Below, piece by piece: positions 45,846-57,223 of a stretch of DNA of 64,000 bases. The notes under the pieces were generated by a model. The model saw nothing but the letters and a program-made list of their open reading frames with translations, was not told where the DNA came from and did no database searches. Made by a program: the position numbers and the translations under genes. Source of the stretch: Pilasporangium apinafurcum (lineage: Eukaryota; Oomycota; Peronosporomycetes; Pythiales; Pythiaceae); assembly GCA_001600495.1 (NCBI GenBank), contig BCKE01000015.1, positions 107,062-171,061 of the forward strand. The letters run 5' to 3'. The stretch's first letter is position 1; each line of letters starts with the position of its first letter.

Positions 45846-47735
45846 ATGATGTTGGCGGCAACGAAGCAATTGGTGCAACGTGTAGGTGCAAAGCCCCAGG
45901 GCGCACGTACGATGGCGACGGCCAAGAAAGCGGCGTTTCAGTGGCGCGATCCGCTTTTGCTGGAAACGCAATTGACCGATGAAGAGCTGATGATCAAGGT
46001 ACATGCTACTATTACTGAGTTAGTTATTCTCTGTGCATTGCGGAGAAAAAAAGGTTGAATATTGGTATTCACATCAGATTGTATGTGTTCGTTGTAGAAA
46101 TCTGCGAATGATTATTGCCAGGGCAAGTTGTTGCCGCGGATAGTAGAAGCGAACCGCAACGCCACGTTCGACAAATCGATCATGAAGGAAATGGGTGAGA
46201 TGGGGTTCCTTGGACCGACGATTGAAGGCTACGGCTGCGCAGGTGTTGGCTATGTCTCCTACGGGCTCATTGCGAATGCCGTCGAGCAAGTCGACAGTGC
46301 CTACCGATCGGCGATGAGCGTGCAGTCCTCTTTGGTGATGCACCCAATCAACACGTTCGGATCGGACGAGCAGAAGGAGAAGGTATGAAATTTTGATATT
46401 TCTCTAACGACAAATGCCAGAAAATTAATAAAAGGGATGCTCTGGATACAGTACCTCCCAAGACTTGCTTCTGGTGAAATCATCGGCTGCTTCGGCCTAA
46501 CGGAGCCCAACCACGGCTCTGATCCTGGATCGTAAGCTGCTATTGCTATGGTAATGATGAACTTTATAGTCAAATACTAATAATGATGTGGAACAGAATG
46601 GAAACTCGCGCCAAACTTCAGGGAGGAAAATATATCTTGAATGGATCTAAGAACTGGATCACGAACGCCCCCATCGCCGACCTCTTTCTGATCTGGGCAA
46701 AGGATGATGAAGGTGATATCAGAGGGTTCCTCCTTGAAAAAGTATGTCAAAAATCTCGTTAAATTCCTACGATATTGTGATATGGATCTCGGTGGTTTGC
46801 TAAGAATAAAACAAATGTGCTGGCTGTAGGACTTTCCAGGTCTCACCACTCAATATATCCACGGCAAGGCCACATTGATGGCATCGGCTACCGGCATGGT
46901 AAGACACAGAGCTGCAATGTACTAAATACTTTATTGGATACTGATAGCTCTCTGCTCGCAGATCTTTATGGAAGATGTGGAAGTGCCAAAAGAAAATATG
47001 CTACCCAAAGTGAAGGGCCTCAAGGTGTGCATGCACTCATCAGTATTGTACCGGATAAGCACATTCATGAAATTGACAGGTTGTCTTATGAAATAGGGAC
47101 CATTCACCTGCTTGAACAGCGCACGATACGGTATCTCCTGGGGTGCACTCGGTGCTGCATGTACGAATTTCTTTGTGCTCTTCTTTTCAACAGCTACCGA
47201 GGATATGTGACGTTCTTACGGATATAACGATGCGTGACCAAAATTGTAGACTCCTGCCTTGACATCGCCCGTCAGTACACACTTGACCGCAATCAATTTG
47301 GGGCTCCATTGGCTGCGTGAGTTCTCACATCATGCTAAGGCTTTGTGTACACTTCAAGATCTAACAATATTTTATGATGATTGCTACTTGCTCAGGAACC
47401 AATTGATTCAGAAGAAGCTCGCTGACATGACCACAGAAATCGCACTTGGGCTGCAAGGCTGCTTGCAAGTCGGACGCATGCTGGACGAGGGTAAAGCCCC
47501 TGTGGAAGTGATCTCATTAGTTAAGCGCAACTCGTGTGGCAAGGCGCTAGAAATCGCTCGTGCGGCCCGTGATATGCTCGGTGGCAATGGTCTCTCGGAC
47601 GAGTACCATATCATCCGTCATTCTGTCAATTTGGAGGCTGTCAACACCTATGAAGGCACGCACGATGTTCATGCTTTGATCTTGGGTCGTGCCATCACCG
47701 ACATCCCAGCCTTTGTGCCTCGGTGCGCTCCATAA
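45846..47735 (+). CDS. GCDH: Glutaryl-CoA dehydrogenase, mitochondrial
   Basis: Exons: 45846..45998, 46098..46382, 46452..46531, 46597..46741, 46830..46898, 46962..47024, 47097..47160, 47250..47316 and 47396..47735, giving 421 residues. An Arg/Ala-rich N-terminus free of acidic residues for 30 positions suits a mitochondrial presequence. [20 protein letters not shown] opens the mature enzyme as in GCDH. Acyl-CoA dehydrogenase signatures follow ([37 protein letters not shown]), then RNQFGAPLA and [16 protein letters not shown]. The catalytic base is the Glu of [19 protein letters not shown] near residue 394. The enzyme oxidises and decarboxylates glutaryl-CoA in Lys and Trp breakdown. Two CCAAT boxes lie about 100 bp upstream. 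Confidence 0.95.
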
Positions 47736-48224
47736 ATCCGAGTAATTTTTGAAGAGGTGAGGAAGTAGCAATCTTCAGCATAATCATCTTGTTGATAAAC
47801 GGTAGTCACACTAAATACCATATTTTTTCATAAGAGCATCTGATCTTATAAAGGAGTATATTTTTTATAAGAGCATCTTATTAAATAACGCAAACCTGAT
47901 AACAGCGAATGGCATCGATTCAATGCCTCTTGTCATTATTTTATTGGTTATAATTGTATACATTCATACATTAACCAATCATGATTGGTTGAAATTTATC
48001 CCCTTTCCGCCCCAGGACCGACTTTTTCACCCCAATACAACAATAAACCGTGGGGAGATCAGTAGCGCTTGCAGATCCTTCCCAGCGCCGCGTGCTCTTG
48101 TTCTCTTTCTCTCTGTCTATCTGTGTGGCAACAGGAAGGGGTGTCTGCTCTTATAAAGTGGCCCGTTGTTTCTTTTCCCTCCTTGGTATCATCCCGATCA
48201 CTCCCCTTATTTTGTGGATAAAAG
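47736..48224. promoter_or_regulatory. Promoter region of AP-1 gamma with clustered CCAAT boxes
   Basis: ATTGG at 47943, CCAATC at 47975 and ATTGG at 47984 form a cluster in an AT-rich stretch about 240-280 bp before the ATG at 48225. GAGCATCT follows TTTTTCATAA or TTTTATAA at 47834 and 47872, a short direct repeat. No gene is seen between GCDH and this promoter. Confidence 0.5.
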
Positions 48225-51200
48225 ATGAGCCAGAAATTGCGCGACTTGATTCGCAATGTGCGTGCGTGTAAGACCGCGGCCGAGGAACGCGCAGTCATCG
48301 TGAAAGAGAGCGCGCTGATCCGTACAGCATTCAAAGACCAAGACAAGCAATACCGCCACCGGAACGTTGCGAAGTTGCTCTTTATGCACATGCTCGGGTA
48401 TCCGTCGCATTTCGGGCAAATGGAATGTGTCAAGCTGATCGCTAGCCCGTACTTCGCCGAGAAGCGCATGGGTTATCTGGTATCGTTGGCTGCGTTTCTT
48501 ATAGTATATTCTGTATATAACGTTGGCTGATAGAAGTTTGATTGATTATGTGTTTGCCAGGGTCTGATTTTGCTGCTCACGGATCAGGAAGATGTACTGA
48601 CACTTGTGACCAATTCCATGAAAAAGTAGGTTGCCGGCGCACACCTATTGAGAAACAATGCTCCCCATAAATGATTTCCTTTACATTATTGACGGTTGCG
48701 TAATATTTTGTTTGTTGTAGCGACCTGAACAATTCCAACCACTTCATCGTGAGTCTGTCGTTGACAGCTGTGGGCAACATCGCCTCGGTAAGACAACATT
48801 TTTTGATTCACTTAACTGTCTATATCCAAAATCTGAGGCCCGTTCTGCGATTGTCACGTGAACGCATATTACTAGCCTGATATGGCGCGCGATTTAGTGA
48901 TGGATATTGATCGTCACTTACGTGGGGAGAGCGAACATCTCCGCAAGAAAGCAGCGCTGGCAGCCATCCGTGTCTTCAAGAAGGTCCCAGAACTTGTTGA
49001 AGATTTTACCGAATCAATTTTGGGGCTGCTAAAGAGCAAGAACCACGGCGTTTTGCTCTCTGGTGTGCAGTTGATCACGGAAGTGATCTTGATTGACTCG
49101 GAAAATCTGCGGTATTTCAAGGATTTAGTGCCAAACCTCGTTCGTCAGCTGCGCAATTTGTTGTCAATGGGCTATTCATCCGAATATGACGTGAGCGGCA
49201 TCGCAGATCCATTTTTGCAAGTCGCGATCCTCAAGTTGCTGCGATTGCTGGGTAAAAATAATGATGACGCCAGTGAAGCCATGAATGATGTGCTTGCACA
49301 GGTTGCGACTAACACGGAAACGGCAAAAACCGCGGGTAACGCGATTCTCTACGAGTGCGTGCAGACGATCATGACCATCGAGAGCGACAGTGGGCTAAAG
49401 GTGCTAGCGATCAATATTTTGGGACGGTTCTTGCTGAACCGTGACAACAACATTCGGTATGTAGCGTTGAATACGCTTTCAAAGGTCGTCACAGACGATG
49501 CCGCGGCCGTGCAGCGACACACAAACACCATTGTGGACTGCTTGAAGGATCCGGACACGTCGATCCGACAGCGCGCGTTGGAGCTCATTTATGCCCTTGT
49601 AAATGAAACCAACATTCAATCCGTACGTGCCTCTTGCGACAATCGTTGTGGTTGGCCTGGTCTAACTATGAATCGGGAAATATTGTGTTGCAGCTTGCCC
49701 GTGAAATGCTCAACTACTTGGTGATTGCTCCAAATGACCAGAAGCCAGGGTTATGCTCCAGAATCGCAGGTACATGCAATTGTGATTAGATTGTATGGGA
49801 AAATGTGCAGTGCATATTTAGATTAAATCGATTGTTTCTTTTGTGCCTAGACGCCGTGGATCGCTACGCTCCGTCGAACCGGTGGCATATCGATACGCTG
49901 ATCACAATGTTGTCGATCGCGGGCGCGACGCTTCCGGACGAGCGGATAAGCAATTCACTGATTATGCTGATCCAACGCAATCCGGAGCTCCACGCCTACG
50001 TCGCGCATAAACTGTACTGGGCGTTGCATGACGACATCTCGCAGCTTTCGCTCGTGCATGTTGGTATTTGGTGCGTTGGTGAATATGGACGACTGTTACT
50101 CGCAGATGCCCCCGCCCAGGAAGAGACGCTTTCTGAAAAGGTGCGAGTCGATGAGACCAGCATTTTGGATTTGTTTAAGAAAATCCTCCGGCATCATTCG
50201 TCTACTGACGTCACCAAGGCTTACGCGCTAAATGCCTTGATGAAACTCACGACGCGGTTTCAGAACCCAAACGAAGTGCAGAGACTGCATGCGCTGATCG
50301 CGACATTTAATTCGTCGGTAGTGTTGGAGCTGCAGCAACGCGCCACGGAGTACTCGACGTTGGGTCAACCGCGGTGGTCTTCACTGCGACCGGATATTTT
50401 GGCGAATATGCCGTCCATCGATATCACGAAATTGCGCAACCGTCAAGATCGACTGACTACGTTGTCTGCAAGTGGCGGCGTAGGCGGAGCAGACCTTTTG
50501 GGCGATGAGGTCAGTTCGTCCAATCCAGCAGAGCCGATTAAGGCGTTTGAGGCACCGAAAAAACCAGCGCCACAGCAGAATTTGCTGGATCTCGACGACA
50601 TTTTTGGAGGAAGCGGTTCCAGTGCTCCACCTTCTTCTGGAGCGTCCGCTCCTATGAGTACACCTGCTCCAGCGCCAGTGGATCTACTTGCCGACATCTT
50701 TGCTACCGGACCAGCCACAGCACCACCTCCAGCGCCTGCCTCTGCTCCCGTCAACAACAACCCAGCTGGTGATTTGTTAGGGCTACTTGACTTTGGTGCC
50801 CCTGCGGCTCCAGTATCTGCACAACCGCCGTCTCAGCCGCAGAATGTACAAGTGCGTGCCTACGAGAAGAACGGCTTGACTGTCGACTTGGAAATCGCCA
50901 AGCCCAACAAGGATGACCCGTCATTCACGTTCATAACGGCCACGATCCGCAATGCGACCGCCATCCCATTGCAGAATTTCTTGTTTTTAGCTGCGTTTCC
51001 CAAGTATATCAAGCTGAAAATGGAGCCACCCAGTGACAGTACGATCCCTCCACATAATGCTGGCGCCGTGACGCAAATTGTGAAGATCCAGAACTCCATG
51101 CATGGAGAGGTAAGAACAGGAGAACACAAACTTTATATGCACAGTTGTTTACTCATTCTCACTCATGTTGTTGGTCTTTTGTCCTTGTAGAAACCCGTGA

Positions 51201-51286
51201 TGATGCGCATCAAGTTGGAATTTATGGTGAATGGTAACAAAGTGGAAGACATGGCTACGGTGAGCTCGTTCCCGTCCAACATTTAG
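48225..51286 (+). CDS. AP1G1: AP-1 complex subunit gamma (gamma-adaptin)
   Basis: Exons: 48225..48479, 48561..48625, 48721..48787, 48876..49622, 49694..49769, 49851..51109 and 51191..51286, giving 854 residues (human AP1G1 is 822). The N-terminal adaptin trunk starts [20 protein letters not shown] and contains [38 protein letters not shown] and [14 protein letters not shown], which is diagnostic for gamma. A Pro/Ala/Ser-rich hinge at 595-705 carries LLDLD, a clathrin-box-type site, and repeated LLDL/LLGLL motifs. The C-terminal ear is present ([11 protein letters not shown] to SSFPSNI). It is the large subunit of the clathrin adaptor at the trans-Golgi network and endosomes. The splice choices reproduce the family's continuity. 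Confidence 0.95.
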
Positions 51287-51539
51287 GAAACAACTAGCAT
51301 GAGAACGAGATGGATAGAGTGAAGAACTTCATCATACGCCGCCATTATTCTGTGGATTCGATGTCGAACATGAGCACCAACTCCCACTAGACAAAACTCG
51401 AAAACGAAGCGAACCCTCGTATCCGATGTTAGGACCACGAAGATCGCCAATACATGCGTTTATATTTTTTTGTTGTTTTGTGCTTTGGTCGATTACGCTT
51501 CTTGATACTCATGTTCGAAGGTACTTGATAGGCAGATGA

Positions 51540-52712
51540 TCATGCCGTCACCTTGAGCATGCCTTTCCGAAAATGCCAATACGCTTGGCGAACTCGATCC
51601 GTTTCATCCGCAAGCTTGTCAATCAGCTAAAACACACAAAAAAACGTAATACAGCAGTCAGCAAACAAAATTGATAGTCAACCAGTTGTCTATGTGCCTG
51701 ACTGGTGTGTTCACAAAGAACTTACTTGATTTGCCGCAGCCACAGAGTCGACTGTGGCGTCTTTTTCATACAAATCCACTAGCGTCGCGGCCACAAAAAT
51801 ACAATCCGGATGCGCCTCCTGCAACTTTAGGCACTTTTCCTTCAAAAATGCCGAAAAGTGCTCTTCGTGGCCACGGATCATTCCACGAATGTAATTCCAT
51901 GGACTTTCATTGTGGACGGCAAGTTCGATTTTTGTGAGCGCATACTCTATCTCACGTTGTCGGTCTTCGATGGAGAGTGGGGTGGTGTGTTTGAGCACAA
52001 ACCACCGATGGTTCCACGCTGAATTATTACGTACATCCTCCTGCAACAGCTTATCAATGAACTCTAACTCTGCGTCCCAGAGATTAAAGGTCTTAATTGC
52101 CCATTGTCGATGTGCCCAGGCATGGTAGTTCTTGGAATCTTCATCAATCGCTTTGGCGGAGAAAGTTTTCTCGTTACTACCGTCGTGCAACATGGTGCAG
52201 ATCTCCCGGCGATGGTGCCAGATTTGATAGTTTTTTGGATGCTGGATGGCCATATCTTCAGTGTATCGAAGCTCTGCATATAGATCAGCGTCCAGCGCTT
52301 CCAACACGCGGCGGCGAAAGTACCTGAACAGACAGACATATACCATTGATTTTCTCAATTCTGGCGGATCCTAACAAATGGAGAGATGTATATGTAGATT
52401 TCGAACCAGACAGTGTAATTAGCCGGGTTGGCATCAATCACATCGAGCGTCAATCCCAATGTACGTTCGCTGTATTCGTTGGTCTTGAGAACACCGCGGA
52501 AGCAGTCCATCACATCCGTGACTAACGCAACATATCAAGAGTTCGAGCCAAAGATGATTGTGGTTGAATAAATGAAAGAACTTTTCTAACTGGGAGAGAC
52601 ATTAAAAACACGTACAGGTGTCCGTGTAGGAAATACGCACGACGGGATTCGGTCCATCTTCCTGTGGGATCTTTTCCACGTCTGCCCAGTCCGGATCGTC
52701 TCGATACTTCAT
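51540..52712 (-). CDS. FNTA: Protein farnesyltransferase/geranylgeranyltransferase I alpha subunit
   Basis: Minus-strand exons 52712..52616, 52521..52407, 52323..51726 and 51626..51540 give 298 residues, all in phase. The N-terminus ([20 protein letters not shown]) fits FNTA, which starts near the substrate-facing helices. Prenyltransferase alpha repeats follow: [50 protein letters not shown] and [10 protein letters not shown]. The last exon encodes [19 protein letters not shown]. The subunit pairs with either the farnesyl or the geranylgeranyl I beta subunit to lipidate CaaX proteins. At 298 residues it lacks the proline-rich N-terminal extension of the mammalian protein. It is convergent with AP-1 gamma, 253 bp apart. 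Confidence 0.93.
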
Positions 52713-53015
52713 GTTCCCAGTTGCACTTCACCTTCCACTTGGTCAAATATGTCTGTGATTGGAACTATTGAAATCTGCGGCGCTGATGCAACCTTCAGAC
52801 GACATTCATACGACATATCACTCAGCGCTTACACTTCAGACACAAGATGATGTCGCAAGAGGAGAATCAGTGAAGGAACTTGTTCTACTACAAAGATTAT
52901 TGTTTCACTTCATGTAGTGCCGCTTTTGGTAATCAGCAACTAGGACAAGCTATCAGATTCATTCCTACACGTCTCCATTTCTTGTAGTAGAAAACGGCGC
53001 TAACAGATTTACTCC
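52713..53015. other. Intergenic between FNTA and the four-span protein
   Basis: About 300 bp that should contain the FNTA promoter on the right and the 3' UTR of the next minus-strand gene. No gene or strong motif was seen. Confidence 0.4.
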
Positions 53016-53561
53016 TTAAGCCTTTTTCTGCTTCATCACATCTTGTATTTCCTCGGCAGTTTCCTTGGCACTATTCTGTGTTCCCACCATAAATCGATCG
53101 GAAGCCCAGCACACCACAAAGTACAATGTACCGAACGGCAGCTGATCAGGAAGCAAATCTCCTTCTTGCCGGTCGAACTCCATGTACCGCGAGAAATAGC
53201 TGACCCCATACCAAAATACTTGCAACAGAGAAAAAGCAAACGCGATTTTAAACGCCAACAGCGCATTGAAAAAACGTCGAATAAAGAACACAGTCGCAAA
53301 GGCAATCACCAACGACAACCCTTCGAATCCAGCGATGAACTGCAATCCTGCAGGACTGAATCGCATTTTCTGCACCGAAATGTACGCCATCAACACTACC
53401 AATCCGGCCATCTTGCTGAGAAACGAGACCCACAGGTCATTGAAATACACAGTCTTGGCGTAGTGTTGCAATACATGCTGCTGCACGGTCGTCTCCTTCG
53501 GCGGAGCAGCAGTAGCCTTTGCTCCAGCTCCCGTTGTTGCACGTCGTTTCTTCCCCGCCAT
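53016..53561 (-). CDS. Small four-span membrane protein, unknown family
   Basis: A single exon of 181 residues. The first 30 are basic and Ala/Thr-rich (AGKKRRATTGAGAKA). Four hydrophobic segments follow: MAGLVVLMAYISVQ, GLSLVIAFATVFFI, ALLAFKIAFAFSLLQVFWYG and FGTLYFVVCWASDRFMV. The C-terminus is charged and ends KQKKA, which resembles a dilysine ER-retrieval signal (KxKxx read as KQKKA). This suggests an ER membrane protein. I do not recognise the family. It is divergent from the GrpE gene, with a 341-bp gap holding two CCAAT boxes. Confidence 0.75.
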   Translation of the reverse strand: MAGKKRRATTGAGAKATAAPPKETTVQQHVLQHYAKTVYFNDLWVSFLSKMAGLVVLMAYISVQKMRFSPAGLQFIAGFEGLSLVIAFATVFFIRRFFNALLAFKIAFAFSLLQVFWYGVSYFSRYMEFDRQEGDLLPDQLPFGTLYFVVCWASDRFMVGTQNSAKETAEEIQDVMKQKKA

Positions 53562-53657
53562 GTTACTTGCACTGATAGTGATGCAGATGACCTCCTCAAT
53601 TTTGCAACCCCATTAGCAGTGTGCAGTGACCACCTCAATAATCGATACCATTATGTT

Positions 53658-53696
53658 ATTGGTCAAAATATTCTGTATATCAGCTTATCATTGGTC
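53658..53696. promoter_or_regulatory. Paired CCAAT boxes in a divergent promoter
   Basis: ATTGGTC occurs at 53658-53664 and again at 53690-53696, 32 bp apart, midway between start codons at 53561 (minus) and 53903 (plus). A shared NF-Y-type promoter is likely. Confidence 0.5.
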
Positions 53697-53902
53697 GAAA
53701 TACTTGGGTTTAGTGCGAGACTCCAAGTTGTAAAAAGTCGTAATTACGCGTCTGCGGTTTGATTTGCTTCCTGTTTGTGATTGTGTTCAGAGTGTTGGTT
53801 GAGGTTTTGTCCTGTCCAACCACCACCCACCAACATCCTCAACGGCGCAAATAACGCAGGAAACGTGACAAACAAGGAGAGTGAAAGGGAATTAAAATAA
53901 AA

Positions 53903-54586
53903 ATGCTTCGACGTGTAGTTCTCGCGCGCTCCTCGGGAGTATCTCGTGCTGTGCAACATGCGCGTGGTGTATGCCAGACGTCTGTGCGCTTCAACGGTGA
54001 GAAACCCGCGGCTGAGGGCGAAGCTGCTGCTCAGGAAGAACCAACTGCTACGGAACAACCCGTTGCCGAGGGAGCAGCACCTACGGTAGAGCAATTGACC
54101 AAGCAAGTGGAAGAATTGAAGACCAAGACCAACGATTTGAACGATCGTTTGTTGCGTGCGCTCGCGGATGCCGAGAACGTGCGTCGTATCTCGCGTGTCG
54201 ATGTGCAGAACGCACGCGAGTTTGCGATTTCCAAGTTTGCTAAGAGTTTGTTGGATGTATCGGACAACCTGCAACGTGCACACGAAAGCATCTCAATCGA
54301 AGAATTACATCCAGAACACACTATGCCAGCGATCAAATCGTTGCACGAAGGTGTGGTTATGACCGATCAGCAGTTGCAGAAAGTATTTCGTGAATTTAAC
54401 ATCAGCCAGGTCGGCGCTGTGGGTGACAAGTTTGACCCGAACGTGCACGATGCGCTTTTCGAGTATGAGGATGCCACGAAGGAAGCTGGATCGATCGGTC
54501 AGCTGATGAAAGTTGGGTACTTGTTGAACTCGCGTTGCCTACGCCCAGCTCAGGTCGGCGTCGTTAAGGCTCCAGCCAACAAATAG
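53903..54586 (+). CDS. Mitochondrial GrpE (nucleotide exchange factor for Hsp70)
   Basis: An intronless frame of 227 residues. The first 30 residues are Arg-rich and lack acids (LRRVVLARSSGVSRAVQHAR), a mitochondrial presequence. An acidic Ala/Glu linker follows. The GrpE coiled coil is at 65-110 (DLNDRLLRALADAENVRRIS), then FAKSLLDVSDNLQRA. The beta domain contains FDPNVHDALFE, and the conserved closing part is LNSRCLRPAQVGVVK, where bacterial GrpE has L..RVLRPA.V.V. It releases ADP from mitochondrial Hsp70 during import and folding (yeast Mge1). The length matches the family. Confidence 0.95.
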   Translation: MLRRVVLARSSGVSRAVQHARGVCQTSVRFNGEKPAAEGEAAAQEEPTATEQPVAEGAAPTVEQLTKQVEELKTKTNDLNDRLLRALADAENVRRISRVDVQNAREFAISKFAKSLLDVSDNLQRAHESISIEELHPEHTMPAIKSLHEGVVMTDQQLQKVFREFNISQVGAVGDKFDPNVHDALFEYEDATKEAGSIGQLMKVGYLLNSRCLRPAQVGVVKAPANK

Positions 54587-57223
54587 ATAGAAAGCGAATG
54601 AGAAGGAAGAAGAAAAAAACAATACGTACATACATACATACACAAACGCAAACACATTTAAGAACCTTTTTTTTTCTTCGACGTTGGACAGAATCTACTA
54701 TCTACTTGTACATGCACTTGAGGCTTGTGTCTGATGAATCGATCAAATATCATCTAGAATTTGCGTCATCGTCTGTCTAGTCCCAAAGGAAGTGTGTTCC
54801 ACGACAATTCTGCAGTCCAGGATATTTGCTGTGTTGGGCATACAGCACCCTGTATCCTAGATACAGGATGTTGATATTTCCCTCTTCTAACATCTCAGCT
54901 CAGCCGACAAAATGGATTTTTTGATTTATCTGGGTGCCCGAGAAAGAGGGAGAGGGTGATCCGTTATAGTCCAACTGATTCATTGAGTTAACTGCGTGTC
55001 TGCAACTGTTCAGATGCGTATCTGTACCCATGAATAGACCACCAACCACCAATTCAGAACTGACACATTTCACGAGTCTATCTGGAGAGTGATGGCGTGC
55101 AGTTTTGAAAACAATCTTGACGCGCGCCAAACATGAAGGCTCTTTGACCCAGAGAACATGATACTTATCACAATGTAGATCCCACTTAGGCAAACGTGAT
55201 GGGGCCATCAAATCTTCTCTTGTGACTTCTTTTTTGTCGATCAGTTGAATCGTACAAGTAAATAACACCGTAATGGGTCGTTGTGATCGATAGTCGTATC
55301 GTTAGTGTTAAGGTTACTCATGTGATCTTCATTAGTACATGGCAGTAAGGTTCTTTATTTGGATTGAGGACTCGAATGACATATACAGCAAGGATGTGAT
55401 CATTTCAAATATGGTACGAGCTAAACACTGATCTTCCTACATAGGTCGTTGGAGTTCTGGACGTGATACTCCATCCACGACGAAATGCGCATCATACACA
55501 GGTGACCTATTGAACAAATATACATCTACGGATAGTATTTTCGGAAAGCAATGGCATCATGCACATGCTTTTCGTACATTTTAGGGTGAATAAAAGTGGA
55601 ATATGAGGGAAATGGCAGAATCGGCTAGAAATGAGAAGGTCCGGCAAGATGCTGCTGACCATTGAGCAAAACACTCGAACGGAAAAGCAGCTTTTGATGC
55701 GTAGCAAGGATGTTTATATTGAACAGGGGAACGTGCAGCACTAATCACCACAGTCGAAAATGGGGAAGCATAATCCGAGTATCAGTCAATTATGAGTGAT
55801 GCGTGCAAAGATGATGGCGTGGATACCGAAGCCACCTGTCTTTCTGCACGATCGCAGTCAGTCATGTCCAGAGGCATACGTTACGGCAATATAACGAATC
55901 TTCAGAAGGAATTGGATGATTTACATATACAACGTACCGCACGCATCATCGATTAACAGCACCGCACGGTACAAAAGAACTCACTTTTCAGCATACCAAA
56001 GCCACGTAGTGTCGACACATTAAAGATGGAACTCGTTGGCAAATTGCAAATCCTAGAAACACTAGGTGAATCAACAAACGTGAGCCAAGAAAATCAACTT
56101 GGTTAGTCGTCTAGTCGGAACTCGCCTGTCGCCACTGTTCCAGACGCAGTAACTTGACTTTGACGCCAGAGCAAAGAGGCTACAAGTCACATGGTGATGG
56201 TACAAGAGATAAAGTGACTGCTTTAATCGAGCAGTCGCTACCTACTCTGATTAATGGACCAGTCTACACATGGATTGAATGGATGAGGAAACAGTGAGCA
56301 GTCAAGCCAGCTGGTAAGTTCAAAGTGCTATAGATTAAAAAACTAATCTTCTCTGAAGATTCGATGAATAATGGCATCTGTACCACAAAAAAGGATCCAT
56401 AGTATCCGGAATCTATGAAGCTCCAAGATTCTGGCAAATCGATTAAGCGGGATCAGATGGGGCCAGATGGTGGGAGGTGGATCGTCTTTTCTCTGAATGC
56501 TTCCACTCTTCTCTGAGATTCGTGTGCACTCTGATTGGGAATCAGACCTCGAATTCTCTTTTTTGATTGGTTCCTTCTTTTTAAAAGTAATTAGGGTATG
56601 GTTAGGTGGTCAACACATTGGCCATCTGGGGACTATACAATTTCGTAGATATTTGTGGTTGTATAATAAAATGAATGTGTAGGATTGTGAAAAAATCCAT
56701 TTTTGACTCCTCCCTTTCTAGAAACCTTTTAATTCTGTTACCTTTTCGCAGTTGAGTGTATGCGTGAAACTCTTTTTTTTTTGATGGTGGTTTCTGGTTC
56801 GCCTCACTGATCTTAGGAGATTGCTCAGCTTCACAGTATTGCTCATATATATCACTGGCTTTTTTGTTGGGGGGGGCAAGACCACATCATATACAGCGCC
56901 CTCTCTCCCAATTATCTCACCCATCTTCTCTCTACAAAAGCTCATCTCCATTATCGAAAACGAGCGCACGAGAGTGTAACCCAAGGAATAAAGAAAGGTT
57001 CGAGGAAGTCAAGCACATTCATCCCACGCCTCTCGCGTGTCCACCGACTCTCTTCTCTCTTTTGCCATCCTCTATCGCCCGCTTAGTCGAAATTCCTGAG
57101 CTCATTTCAGAACTTGACTGGCGAGCTACACCGCACCCGCGACAAGACAAGAGTAGCTCTTCGATCGATTAACTGACCTCTCCTCTCCCATTTGATTTAT
57201 TTGGGAAGAAGAAGGACAAACCT
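54587..57223. other. Gene-poor interval of 2.6 kb with a decayed coding remnant
   Basis: Apart from UTR sequence at both ends I see no intact gene. A stretch at about 55792-56150 on the plus strand keeps coding-like composition in one frame (MSDACKDDGVDTEATCLSA; SVDTLKMELVGKLQILETLG) but is interrupted and is treated as an old broken sequence of unknown family. TATA-free, pyrimidine-rich DNA precedes the calcium ATPase. A run of eight G lies near 56869. Confidence 0.5.
57110..57126 (+). promoter_or_regulatory. Candidate oomycete initiator before the calcium ATPase
   Basis: GCTCATTTCAGAACTTG, about 100 bp upstream of the ATG at 57224, agrees with the first half of the oomycete initiator consensus GCTCATTYYNCAWTTT and less well with the second half. 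Confidence 0.4.
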
